In this document: piece after piece, positions 23,641-33,949 of the stretch
How positions within the stretch are numbered: the first letter of the stretch is position 1
Layout: each line of letters starts with the position of its first letter
Assembly (NCBI GenBank): GCA_002104895.1
Contig: MCFG01000390.1
Coordinates: forward strand, 1-62,890
DNA: 62,890 nt
Origin: Anaeromyces robustus
Taxonomy: Eukaryota; Neocallimastigomycota; Neocallimastigomycetes; Neocallimastigales; Neocallimastigaceae
Reading direction: 5' to 3'
Made by a program: the position numbers and the translations under genes
Notes under the pieces: model-generated
The model's input: the letters and a program-made list of their open reading frames with translations, nothing else
What the model was told of the DNA's origin: nothing
Databases searched by the model: none

Positions 23641-23760
23641 TTTATTTATTTAATTATTTATATAATTATGCGCCCCATTGCGAAATGCAACCTATAAATC
23701 TTTGTCATGCGCCCCATTGCGAAATGCAACATTGCGAAATGCAACTCTCCCATTAAATTG

Positions 23761-23889
23761 TGTAAGGATTTGGGGCGCATAATCATGCTGAATAATAATT
23801 ATTTAATAGATATAATGTGGCTTATATCTATAATCAATTCAAATCCTTTACAACGTCCTCTTCAAAGAATTCGTATTCCAGGCGAATTC
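23761..23889 (-). repeat. start of an LTR, polypurine tract and hairpin of element H
   Basis: On the minus strand, a hairpin with stem GAATTCG/CGAATTC and loop CCTGGAATA (23867-23889) is followed by the purine-rich GAAGAGGACGT and then TGTAAAGGATTTGAATTG, which looks like an LTR start at 23852. The LTR continues to the MULE insertion point. It shares a GCCACA-loop hairpin with the L5 LTRs. Confidence 0.6.
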
Positions 23890-24253
23890 AAAGAGTTATA
23901 TAATTAAAATTTAATTATAAAATTTTATAAAGTTAAAGTTTGAAATTTTTAAGATTAAAGTATACTTTAAAAATAGTCTTAAATTTCACTCGAACAAAAG
24001 TTCGATTGGCCATGTGAAAAATAAAAGATAATAATATTTTTGGAATAAAATTTATTGAATATAATATTATTAAATATTAATAAAGTATAATATATATTGA
24101 TATAATTATTTTATAAGTTTTCATATTAATATATTGATATAAATAAAATTATAAAATTGATAATTATATATTTTATATTTAAAAAAAAAATTATTTTTGA
24201 TTCAAAAATTAAATTTTAAAAAATTTTGAAAAAATTTAATTTTTGGCTGTAGA
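23890..24253. other. no gene seen
   Basis: AT-rich DNA that fits the 3' untranslated part of element H. No open frame or repeat is recognised. Confidence 0.5.
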
Positions 24254-24876
24254 TGTAAAGATATTATGCGCCACATTATAATATCTTTAATTGTAAATTC
24301 AGCCACTTTACAAGTAACTGAATTACATAAAATATTTCTGTAAAATTATTGTGAAACAATAATTTAAATCAATTAAATAAAGTTCAAAACAAAATAAATT
24401 ATTAATTTATTTTGCGAAATATTAATTTTTTCACTTTTAATTTATGAAATTTTCCATTTTTTTTTAAATTCAAAATATATAATATAGTATTAATATTAAA
24501 ATAATAAATAAATAATAAATAGAATAAATTCAAATAAAATAGTATTTAGTTTAAATTAGTAATTTTAGTTTACTAAATTTAGTTATAGTTTATATTTTAT
24601 TAATAAATAAAATTTATTAGGATAGTTTTATATAGAAATATATTATAAATAAATAGGAAAAATATATTATATTATAATTAATAAAAAATATAAATAGTCA
24701 AGAAAATTTTATGTAATTTGAAAAAATGTAATTGTTAATAACTTATATTTTTATTCTTAAAATAATTAATAAAACATATATTTTAATAAAACAAATTTTT
24801 ATTAGCGTATTTTTTTTTAATTTTAGTGTTAGTGTTCTTATTTGTTGTTTTAATATATTTTAATAAATCTTTTACA
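24254..24876 (+). repeat. solo LTR, family L5
   Basis: About 623 bp, TGTAAAGATATTATGCGCC...TTTTACA, homologous throughout to the split solo LTR ending at 40004 in the opposite orientation. The flanks GTAGA (24249-24253) and GTATA (24877-24881) differ by one base and may be a decayed TSD. It has a TATA-like ATATAAATAG near 24692. No internal coding region is attached. Confidence 0.7.
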
Positions 24877-25125
24877 GTATAATTTTTGAAATTTTTGAAA
24901 AATTTTAAAAATTTTAAAAAGTATTGATTTTTCAAATCTTGAATTATTAATTAATTTATTATTAATTTATATTAAAAATTTTTTAGGCTATATGGATAGC
25001 CTAATTGATTTTTAATTAAGAGTGGGAAGCAAACAGAGGGTAGCGGCAAAAAGTGGTGCAGAAGATTAAATAAAAAAAAATAATATAATGATAGAATTAT
25101 CTAAAAAAATATTATAAAAAATAAA
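24877..25125 (-). other. AT-rich 3' flank of the pol remnant of H
   Basis: No gene is present. A short inverted repeat (AGGCTAT/ATAGCCT, near 24989-25006) and a GC-richer patch (GGAAGCAAACAGAGGGTAGC) are the only features. Confidence 0.4.
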
Positions 25126-25127
25126 AA

Positions 25128-26320
25128 TTAGTTGTCATAATTAATAGAAAAAGAGGTTCTATTACTATTAAGGTATTCGATAAAAATACGTTGGTTTCGA
25201 GGGTTATCTTCGACTTCGTTATAAATATCGTACTGCTTATAATTAGGTTCCATCTTCTGAACTTTATATTCGTACTGTTTCTTCTTATAATTCGTTCTGA
25301 AACCAAAAATTTCGACAATATCCTTAATAAATTCAGGATCTTTGTTTCTTTTGGAGAAACGAGTGGGCACAGGAGTGAAAAGTTCTAATTCTGATACATG
25401 AAAAACATTATAGTGTTTAGGAAAAGGTGACTTTTTTATATCAATTTCGTAGTTGTTGTGGAGGACATTGGTTACCTTGTATGGACCATATTTACAGGGA
25501 GCGAATTTAGAACTTGATTCGAGGTTCAAAGAAGGAGGAGCTTGTATCCAGACAAGATCATCAATCTTATACATAGGAGCGGTCATTCTCTTCTTATCTG
25601 ATGCGCGCTTATATAATTCTTGAGAACGGAGAAGGACATCCTGTATATGATTGAATCCTTCGGCAACCTTTTGAATGGTTTTGTGGTTTATATTAGTAGT
25701 TGGAAGTAGAGTGAATTCGTCCATATAAGAGTGGAATCCATAATTGACAAAGAAGGGAGTTTCGTTGGTAGAAGGGTGAATTGAGTTGTTGTAGGCAAAC
25801 TCAGCTAAAGGTAAAAAGTCAGCCCAGTCATTGTGGTAGAAGGACCTTGAAAAACAGCGGAGGTATTGTTCGATGTAGGAGTTACATCGTTCAACTTGTC
25901 CAACGGTTTCATGGTGGTCGGTAGTTGCTATTTTTGATTGAACACCTAAAATAAGAAGGAACTCTTGCCATAAATCACTAGTAAATTGAGTTCCTCTATC
26001 AGTTATTATATCATAAGGAAGCCCATGCAGTCTATAAATTGAATTGATAAAAGCTTTATCTGTTTGTGCTGCATTGAGTATATCCTTAAATGGAATAAGG
26101 TGTATCATTTTCGAAAATCGGTCTACAACTACCATTATTACAGTGTAGTTTTTAGAAGGAGGAAGCCCACAAAGAAAGTCGATTTTAATTGAGTTCCAGG
26201 GTCTTTCAGGAACTTCTAAAGGTTGAAGTAATCCAAATTTACGATGTCTTAACTTTTTATTTCTCATGCATGTTTCGCATGATTTAACAAAGTCTTTGAC
26301 ATCATCCGGAAAAATAGTTT
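25128..26320 (-). pseudogene. element H, Ty3/Gypsy integrase and C-terminus
   Basis: The minus strand encodes the second half of the integrase zinc finger (KSCETCMRNKK), a DD35E-type core (KIDFLCGLP, ITDRGTQFTS, HHETVGQVERC), a region with VWIQAPP, a GPYKV module and a chromodomain-like tail (DIVEIFGFRTNYKKKQYEYK). The tail resembles that of element J (62654-62890), so H and J form a lineage separate from A-D. Everything upstream in the element is missing and an unrelated LTR piece (26335-26652) adjoins. Fossil; the part that remains is largely open. Confidence 0.85.
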
Positions 26321-26334
26321 TAAAAATAAAGGTT

Positions 26335-26652
26335 CATAAAAAATAATAAAAATTGCTAGAAACTAAGATATTTTGATATAAAATGAATCTCATAGAAAAA
26401 TAAAGAAATATTATATAATTTTTCTTAAAGTTTCTAATTTTATTCCATTTAATTCTATAAAGAAATACAGAAATAAAATACAGAAACAAATACAGAATAA
26501 AATACAGAAATTTATAATAAATAAATTTAAAATAAAATTTTTATAAAATTTGGAACAAGGTGTGAGTCGAACCCAGAGTGTTCACCCAGATGGTCATAGT
26601 TACTAATCACTAGACCATGGTTACTATTTTACTAATTGTGAGATTCGTTACA
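26335..26652 (-). repeat. truncated L1-type LTR
   Basis: On the minus strand it starts TGTAACGAATCTCAC, with A-box TGGTCTAGTGATTA and B-box GGTTCGACTC starting 44 nt apart, then the CAGAAATAAAATA repeat of the B-type LTR. The R/U5 half is missing where it meets element H. Confidence 0.75.
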
Positions 26653-26787
26653 GTCAGTGTCACAATTGCTCAATACAAAATTTTATAATTAAAGACTATT
26701 AAGTTAACATAAAATTAACCATTCAGTTTACTCACAAAATTAATACCATATAAATCAAATTAATAATATTAAATAAAGTAATAATAG

Positions 26788-27921
26788 TTAGATTTTAATT
26801 TGTCAGATTCAGAACTCTCCTCTATATTCGGGACTATTAATTCCCAGAATTCAGTGAAACTAAGAAATTATCTTATATATTCTATATCACCTAAAATGGT
26901 ACAAATAGAGGAAATCCGTAACTCAGCTCAGGCTGTTATAACTAATAATAATATCGAAATCACCTTAGAAAATATTATTGTTTTACCCTCAAATGATGTA
27001 GATCCACCCAGAGTGTTGGATCCATCGACTGGAGCAGATCAAGGAGGGATAACCTTCATCAATAATGAAGTATTCCGTGTAGAAGATCTAGGTTACCAAA
27101 CTATGGAAACATTTACATTATGGTGTGATTGGAAAGTCAGCCAAATAAATGTAAATAACGCAGAAGAAGCCTGTAGTAATAAACCTGGAGATATGACCAT
27201 GATGTTACAAACCATTATGATGCAAAATGTTGTGCAAAAGAAAAAAGATAAATACACAGATAAACAAAGAATGCTAGAAAACCAAATAAGTCAATTAGTA
27301 TTAAAAGAAGAAATGAAGAATATGATAGCTGAAACCGAATCGAGATTTGAGACAGTTATAAATAAATTTACTGAAGAAAATAATCAACATGTTCTCACTA
27401 CTGTTCAAGGTGCTTCCCAACAATGGGAAAGCAAAGTTAAAAGTGAATATACAGAGCAATTAAATAAAATTAAAAGCGAATTTAAACAAGACCAAGCCAA
27501 GTTATTTGAACAAGTAAATCTTAATGCTAATGAAAACGAAGAAGAATTCAACAAAAGAATAAATAAAATTTGGAACTTGACTAAATTAGAAATAGACAAA
27601 TTAGCTGAGGATAATGATAAAATTAATATTTATTTAAAAAATACCAATGACACCACTAAACTCATGGATAACAACTTTAAAAAACTAGAAGAAAATGTTA
27701 AAGAGGATTTAAAAGAAAGCCGAATGTTAGTTCAGGACGTAATCAAGGATAAACAAAGAAGTTGGGAGAACTACTCTAAGGACTTAAGAGAAAAACTCAA
27801 ACTAGTCATTCCTAAAAGCAACCAGAAAGAACTTAACCAGTTAATTAAATCCATAGGAGAAGTAGCCACAGAACTTAGTTCTATTAAAGTAATAGGCAAA
27901 ATTTTAATACACAATAATTAA
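26788..27921 (+). CDS. coiled-coil protein of unknown function, 3' end overwritten
   Basis: The frame is open from 26788; the first ATG is at 26896, giving about 342 codons. I do not recognise a family. The first part (to about residue 110 from the ATG) looks globular, with ENIIVLPSNDVDPP and TFTLWCDWKV. The rest is highly charged, Lys/Glu-rich and likely a long coiled coil (for example KSEYTEQLNKIKSEFKQDQA). The last dozen residues come from an L2 LTR fragment that starts near 27889, so the original C-terminus is lost. The line 27121-27180 has 22 G+C in 60, higher than the flanks, which supports real coding. It could be a host gene or the Gag-like first frame of an element; the plus-strand RT piece at 28652 makes the second option possible. 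Confidence 0.55.
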   Translation, partial: LDFNLSDSELSSIFGTINSQNSVKLRNYLIYSISPKMVQIEEIRNSAQAVITNNNIEITLENIIVLPSNDVDPPRVLDPSTGADQGGITFINNEVFRVEDLGYQTMETFTLWCDWKVSQINVNNAEEACSNKPGDMTMMLQTIMMQNVVQKKKDKYTDKQRMLENQISQLVLKEEMKNMIAETESRFETVINKFTEENNQHVLTTVQGASQQWESKVKSEYTEQLNKIKSEFKQDQAKLFEQVNLNANENEEEFNKRINKIWNLTKLEIDKLAEDNDKINIYLKNTNDTTKLMDNNFKKLEENVKEDLKESRMLVQDVIKDKQRSWENYSKDLREKLKLVIPKSNQKELNQLIKSIGEVATELSSIKVIGKILIHNN

Positions 27922-28648
27922 TTAATAGAACACTTTTTAAAAGAATTAAGTTTTATTAAAAATATTTTTTATTAATAATTAATTAAGAAGATTTAAGAAT
28001 AAGTAATTAGATTATTAAGTCATTAAGTTTAGTTAATAAACTTACAAAGATTATAAGAAATTGTAATTTCCATTCCTATTTATATTTTTTCTAAAACTAT
28101 TAATTACTAATATATCTAATTATTATAATCTATTGCTAATATATTTATACATGTATAATTTTAAATAAAATATATGAAAAAAATAATATTAATAAAAATC
28201 TAATTATATAAAACAAATATAAAAACTATTTAATAAATTTAATTATAAGAATTATAATCTAAGATTTTAGATTTATAACTATTCTAACTATTTAACTATT
28301 TAACTATTTAATTATTTAGTATACTATTTAATTTCTTATCTATATATTAATTATTTTCATCTTTTAAATATTTTCTGTATAATTAATTATAGATAGAATG
28401 GCTATTTTAATTATTTAAAATTTTAAAAGTAATTTTTAAATCTTTAGAAATTTTTAGAATTCTAAGAAATTCTTTAAATTAATATAATATTCAACTATTC
28501 TAATAATTATAAAAACTAATTATTATAATAAATTATATAAAATTATTATTATTATTCTTACTAATATTTATAAATTATTTAATGGCGTTTTTCTGTAATT
28601 TCTGAATTATTATAATTATTACAAGTTATAATATAATTATTGAATTTA
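27889..28648 (-). repeat. truncated LTR, family L2
   Basis: Homologous to the inner part of the 1.32-kb L2 LTRs (from the AATAGGCAAA word to the GGCGTTTTTCTG word). Both ends are missing. It fuses the coiled-coil frame on its left to the RT piece of element E on its right. Confidence 0.75.
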
Positions 28649-28651
28649 TCA

Positions 28652-28828
28652 ATACAAAACTGCTTTTCGCACTAGATACGGACACTTTGAGTACGAAGTT
28701 ATGCCTTTCGGTCTTACCAACGCCCCAGCCACATTCCAACACTTTCTTAATGATATACTTTCGGAAGTCCTAGATAAATTCGCCTTTTCCTATATTGATG
28801 ATATATTAATATTTTCTAAAACTATGGA
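28652..28828 (+). pseudogene. element E, reverse transcriptase fragment
   Basis: The plus strand encodes a short RT core ([38 protein letters not shown]). It stops at the insertion point of the L5 solo LTR, whose 5-bp target copy ATGGA is at 28824-28828. The gene resumes at 40005. Fossil. Confidence 0.85.
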
Positions 28829-29012
28829 TGTAATGTTTAGACTAATATAGATTACAATAACTAACACAAAAAAAAAATAAAAAAAAATATTCAAATAAAA
28901 ATTTGTTTTGTTATAATAATTTTTTATTAATATTTAAATAATTAAAATTTTATATTCAAATTTAATAACGATTACACATTTCAAAATTTAAGAAATTTTG
29001 AAGTATTTTTAT

Positions 29013-30332
29013 TGCTAAGTGAGGGTAGTTTTGGTTTAATAATGGTCAGGTCAAGATGTTTAATTAATAACAAAATAACTAACAAATATATAATTAAAGG
29101 CAAATTCTTATTAATACACAATAAATTAATTAATTAATTAACACGTTTTAAAAGAATTAAGTTTTATAATAATATTTTTTATTAATAATTAATTAAGAAA
29201 AGTTTAAATAATAATTAGATTATTAAGTCATTAATTCAATAGTTAATTAATAATCTTACAAAGATTATAAGAAATTGTAATTTCAATCCTATTTATACTT
29301 TTTCTAAAACTAATAATTATTAATACATTTAATTATTATAATCTATTGCTAATATATTTATACATGTATAATTTTAAATAAAATATATGAATAAAATAAT
29401 ATTGATAAAAATCTAACTATATAAAACTAATTTAAAACTATATAAACTATTAATAAATTTAATGATAAAAATTATAATCTAAGATTTAGATTTATAACTA
29501 TTCTAATTATTTAACTAGTTAACTATTTAATTATTTAATTGTTTAGTATATTATTTAATTATTTATCTATATATTAATTATTTTTATCTTTGGATTTTTA
29601 TAATCTTTTCTGTATAATTAATTATAGATAAAATGGGATATTTTTAATTATTTAAGATCTTAAGTAAATTTTAAATTTTTTGAGATTTTTTGGAATTCTA
29701 AGAATTTCTGTAAATTAATATAATAATCAACTATTCTAATTTTTATAAAAATAATTAACAATTATTATAATATATGATATAAATTATTATTATTATTCTA
29801 ATTAATATTTTATAAATTATTTGAAGGCGTTTTCTGTATATCTAAATGATTATTATTATTATAAATTATAATATAATTATTGAAATAAAAAGATTTTATC
29901 TAAATAAATTTATAATTATTTATTTACGGATCCTCGCAAATATTTAATTATATTTTTATATTGTTTAAACCTTTAAAGTCCAATATCTCGCCAACCAGTG
30001 GTCCAAATGGGCTGAAATTCAGATATATTGTAGCTCTCGAGCAGAGCTTCCCAATGAGCATAAAATCAAAGCGAAGCGGAGGAAATCTTCAATATTTGGT
30101 GAGTTATCGTTATTTTTTTTCGTATTATTTTTACTATAATCTTAAGGGTTAAATTAAGATGATTAATATTTACTTAATTTGTCCAAACCCTTTACAATAT
30201 CAATTTAAATACTTTTTAATACTTATTTATTTTATTGAAAATCGAATTTTAAGTGATTTAGTCAATAACGAATTTTAAATGTAATTGATCTATTAGTGAA
30301 TTTCAATTTTAAATCCACTAATATTCGCGACA
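29013..30332 (-). repeat. solo LTR, family L2
   Basis: 1320 bp from TGCTAAGTGAGGG to TTCGCGACA on the plus strand, flanked by the TSD TTTAT (29008-29012 and 30333-30337). The TATA box (TATAAATAGG on the minus strand) shows that the LTR is on the minus strand. A GC-richer U3 block lies at about 29965-30110. It sits inside the L5 LTR. Confidence 0.9.
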
Positions 30333-30388
30333 TTTATATTTTTTCATAATTATATTTATTATATATTATACTGTAACGAAACTCAGAA

Positions 30389-31100
30389 TGATAAGCGTTA
30401 ATTATTATCTTAATTTAGAATCAAATTCTAAAAGTGATAATAAACTTATCAATGAACTCTAAAAAATGAAGAGTAGATAATTTTTAAAGAAAAAGTTTTA
30501 TTAGAAACAGTTTTAAATATGTTTTTTTAACACAAAATTAAGAACATTTAAACTTGATATAAGTTTATATTTTAGTTCTTTATTTTATAATAATTTTATT
30601 ATTAAAATATTTTAATAAATTTTTAAGGAATATTTGTTTGAACTTAATAAATTTATTAATTATTATAAGTTTATAAGTTATTGATCAATTAAAGAAATTT
30701 TACATGTTTTTATATTTTTATCTTGTTTTTAACTATTTATTTAACTATCTAACTATAATAATTTTTATATTTTTAATGATAATAAAATAAGTAATATTCT
30801 CATATTTGTTACTATTTAAATGTTTTATTCTTTTAAACTAATATTATTTTAAATATTTTATTTTTAAAAATAACTATATAATTTTAATTTTAAAAGTGTT
30901 TATTTTTATTTTTAAATAATATTTACTAATTTTATTTTTATAATTTATTTTTAATCTACGATATTTAATTTTATTTCTTATATTATTAAATATTAATATT
31001 TTTAAATTATTATAATTATAAATTGTAAAGATTTGGAGTGACCACTAGGTTATTGTAGGAAATTAATAATAAATAATAATATATTAAATTATTTGGAACA
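30389..31100 (-). repeat. L3-like LTR sequence in the 5' LTR position of D
   Basis: It shares with 43114-44245 a start-region hairpin (ATTATC/GATAAT around TTAATT...AAAGT), a TATA-like TTTTTATATTTTTA word and the distal words ACCACTAGGTTATTGTAGG and AAATTATTTRRAACA. Matching target duplications are not found, so how it came to replace the D LTR is unclear. Confidence 0.6.
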
Positions 31101-31427
31101 CTATTATATTTGGAAATATCACTTTAGTAAACCAGACCAATCTTAGAAATAAAATAACTTAAAACAATCCGTTTAAGAAAATAACCCTTTGAAAATCAAT
31201 TCAAGAAACAAATAATCTAACCCTAATAAATAAATTATATAAGTGAACAAAATATAATAATCCAAATAAATCTATAATTAAATGAACAAAAAATTAAGAA
31301 CTAAATAAATCGATTAGGAAATCTTAGTGAACAAAACCCAAGACTAAATAAATCAAATATATTAGTGAACAAATAAATATTAGCTAAATAAATTAATATA
31401 ATAATTAAGTGAACATTTTCCACAAGT

Positions 31428-31465
<38 letters not shown>

Positions 31466-33129
31466 ATTATAATTAATAAATTCCTTGCTTGAAATAGTAG
31501 CAAGAAAACCCTGTGTAATAAAGATCTTTGTGTGTAACTTTTAAAAACAAGGAATTTATAGATAATCCTTGTTTTTATCGTCCCTTTTTACTCTTTATAA
31601 AATTTCTTATATTCGCATTGGCCCTCGCTGGTAGGCAGAGGCGTAAGTCCTACATTCAGCTCCGGTAGGTTGATAGACCGAAAGAACAGCAGTGCGAAGC
31701 AAAGAATAATAAAAAAGAGTAAATACTATTGTCGTTATTATCATTATAGGTAAATAAGAGTTATTAAAATATACTAGGAGCGTATAGAGCTCATATACAG
31801 AGTTAGGAGATTAGTCTTCTTTTGTGCTGCATTCGACAAATAGATTTGGTTCTAGACTAGGTAAAACTCCAGCGAGAGGATAGTCACCGTAGTCTATTTA
31901 TATAGGAAAACGGTTCTAGGTCTGTAGCAACTCTGGTGAACAAGGAACTCCAGTCACTGAAGGCTGTAGGTTGGTCGCAAAGGTAAAACAACCCTAAAAT
32001 ATATAGTTTTTAATTTTATTCCGAGGTCTAGTATATACCTCTTGTTAAGCAACTTCTGCCGGTTTTTCTATAGTTGTAAGGCAAAAGAAGTGAAAATTAA
32101 AATATTTACCTATAAATCATTCCAAAAAGGCTTTAAAACTCGAAATCTCTTATTATAAATAAGGAAAGTCTTAATTGATATTCCTTCAACACTTATTTTT
32201 AAATCAACTTCTTACCTACGTATTTGTAACAATGTATTACTATTAGTTAAATACATTGAAAGAGTTATTCCTTGAAACAATGTTGAAATTATCTTAATTC
32301 TATTAAATAGAAAGTGATAACTTCATTGTTCAAGATATGATTGTATAAATCATATTTAATTATAAAATTTAAAAGAAATTTATTAAGTTTAGTATTTTAG
32401 TTTTAAAATTATTTTTATTAAAATTATAAATTTATTTAATACATCTCGTTTATGTATTAAAAATATTAAAATCTAGTTATTAAAAACATTATAAAATTTG
32501 TTATTATAATCTTTAATTATTATTAATCTAGTAGTTATTTTAAATAATATTATTATTCTAATTATTATTATTATTATTATTCTAATTTTTATGGATAATT
32601 AGTAACAATTTTTAAAAATATTAATTTTACATTTTCTTTTTATATTATTTTCTTATTTTTAAGTTTGTTTATAAATAAAATATTAATTTATTAAGATTAA
32701 AATAAATATTAATAATAAATAAAATTGTTATTAAAACTCATTAATCTTATAACATAAAAAGTATAATTAGTATTGTGTTAACCTAAGTCGTTAGCGTTGT
32801 TACAGTATTGACCCTCGCTGGTAGGCATAGATGTAAGACCTGTATTCAGCTCTTCGGTTGATAAACTGAATGAACAGCAATACGGAAAAGAAGTATTTAA
32901 AAATATTTAAAATTATCAATTAATTCAGAAGCTTATTTATAATATTCAATCCAAAAAACTATAATTCTCTAAGCAAAATCAAAATTTATACTGCCTTATG
33001 AATTCCATTATTCTACTTGTAATCACAAGAATAATAATCTTAGAAATAGAATTATTTATAGTAGCCATATTACTCAAAGCACTTCAAATAATAAACAATT
33101 TTAACAATAAGAATAAAAATTAAGAAAAA
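31101..33129 (+). other. 5' leader of element D
   Basis: Non-coding. It holds degenerate GTGAACAAA-type repeats (31213-31430), a poly(A) tract (31437-31462), two copies of a structured motif (31615-31695 and 32805-32883) and a block homologous to the leader of B (about 31780-32095) including the GAGGT/ACCTC hairpin at 32023-32041. A solo LTR (32225-32804) is inserted. No frame in it looks coding. Confidence 0.7.
32225..32804 (-). repeat. solo LTR, L3-like, in the leader of D
   Basis: About 580 bp, TGTAACAATG...CGTTGTTACA, flanked by the TSD GTATT (left copy ending at 32224, right copy 32805-32809). Near its left end it has the L3 hairpin (ATTATCTTAATTC...AAAGTGATAACT). Confidence 0.8.
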
Positions 33130-33860
33130 ATGGAAGAAGAAAACTTCAATAATATTAATCCAACCTTTAAAGACGGATTTGCAGGAGACCGTCGTTACTT
33201 TAAAGGTTTTCTAGCAAAAATGGAACTTATCTTTATGTTACAGCCTGATAAGTTCGAAGAAGGTCCAATCAAGGTTGCTTATATTATATCTAGACTCTAC
33301 GGTTCAGCCATGAACTGGGCCGCAACCTTGATAGAAAACAATGATCCTTGCCTCAATGACTACGACGCTTTCATATCCAAAATTAAAACTACCTTTGGAA
33401 GCTATGATTCCACATTCATAGCAAACCAAAAACTTAAAATGATAGAATTCAACAAATACGCCGACGAATCATCCTGGAACGAGGAAGCTAAAATGGATGC
33501 TTTCCTCACAGGCCTAAACGATCAAATAGCTACCCGAATATTAGAAATGTTTCCTGGCCCTCAATCTCTCTTTTCAATGCAAACTATTGCCTCAAGAATC
33601 GATTGTCGACTTTCTACCCATCGACAATTCTTCAACCCTCAAAACCATTCTATTAATAATAAAGGCAATAATCATAACAAATCCAATTAAGGCAAGAAAC
33701 CCTTCTCTAACTCTAAACAATCTACTTTCAGATTTCATGGACCTTTAAGTAACGAAGAAAAAGAAAGAAGAAGAAAAGAAAACCTTTGTGCTTATTGTGG
33801 ATCGCCAAATCATTCTCTCGACAAATGTCCTGCAAAAAACAAAAATAAACCTTCTTCCAG
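33130..33860 (+). pseudogene. element D gag
   Basis: Starts MEEENFNNIN and carries the Gag core shared with A, B and C (DGFAGDRRYFKGFLAKME, RLYGSAMNWAATLIE, SSWNEEAKMDAFL), then a basic region and a CCHC zinc knuckle (CAYCGSPNHSLDKC). Fossil; broken. Confidence 0.85.
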
Positions 33861-33949
33861 TGCACACATAACCAACCCAAACAAAACTCTCAGACCAAGA
33901 ATCTCCGATCAACCAAATTTAAAACTTCCAATCTACGAATTTATTTTAA

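Larger units (their letters stand above)
20650..23751 (+). mobile_element. MULE DNA transposon, nearly complete
   Basis: It is flanked by the direct repeat ATTAAATTG (20641-20649 and 23752-23760; 8 or 9 bp, depending on one shared G). The left end has GTTGCATTTCGCAAT and GGGGCGCATA. The right end has inverted ATTGCGAAATGCAAC units at 23677-23691, 23716-23730 and 23731-23745 and ATGCGCCCC twice. One transposase gene (21451-22877) is inside. AT-rich tandem duplications flank the gene on both sides. The element sits in what looks like the LTR of element H. Confidence 0.9.

Noticed and set aside
29961-30152. 63-codon frame in L2 LTRs (also near 38582)
   Set aside because: The frame is not maintained in the other L2 copies; conservation is more likely of DNA or RNA.
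31621-31700. Possible hammerhead or HDV-like ribozyme in the leader motif of D (CCCTCGCTGG, TTGATAGACCGAAAG)
   Set aside because: The words recall parts of known ribozymes but the required helices and core order are not present.
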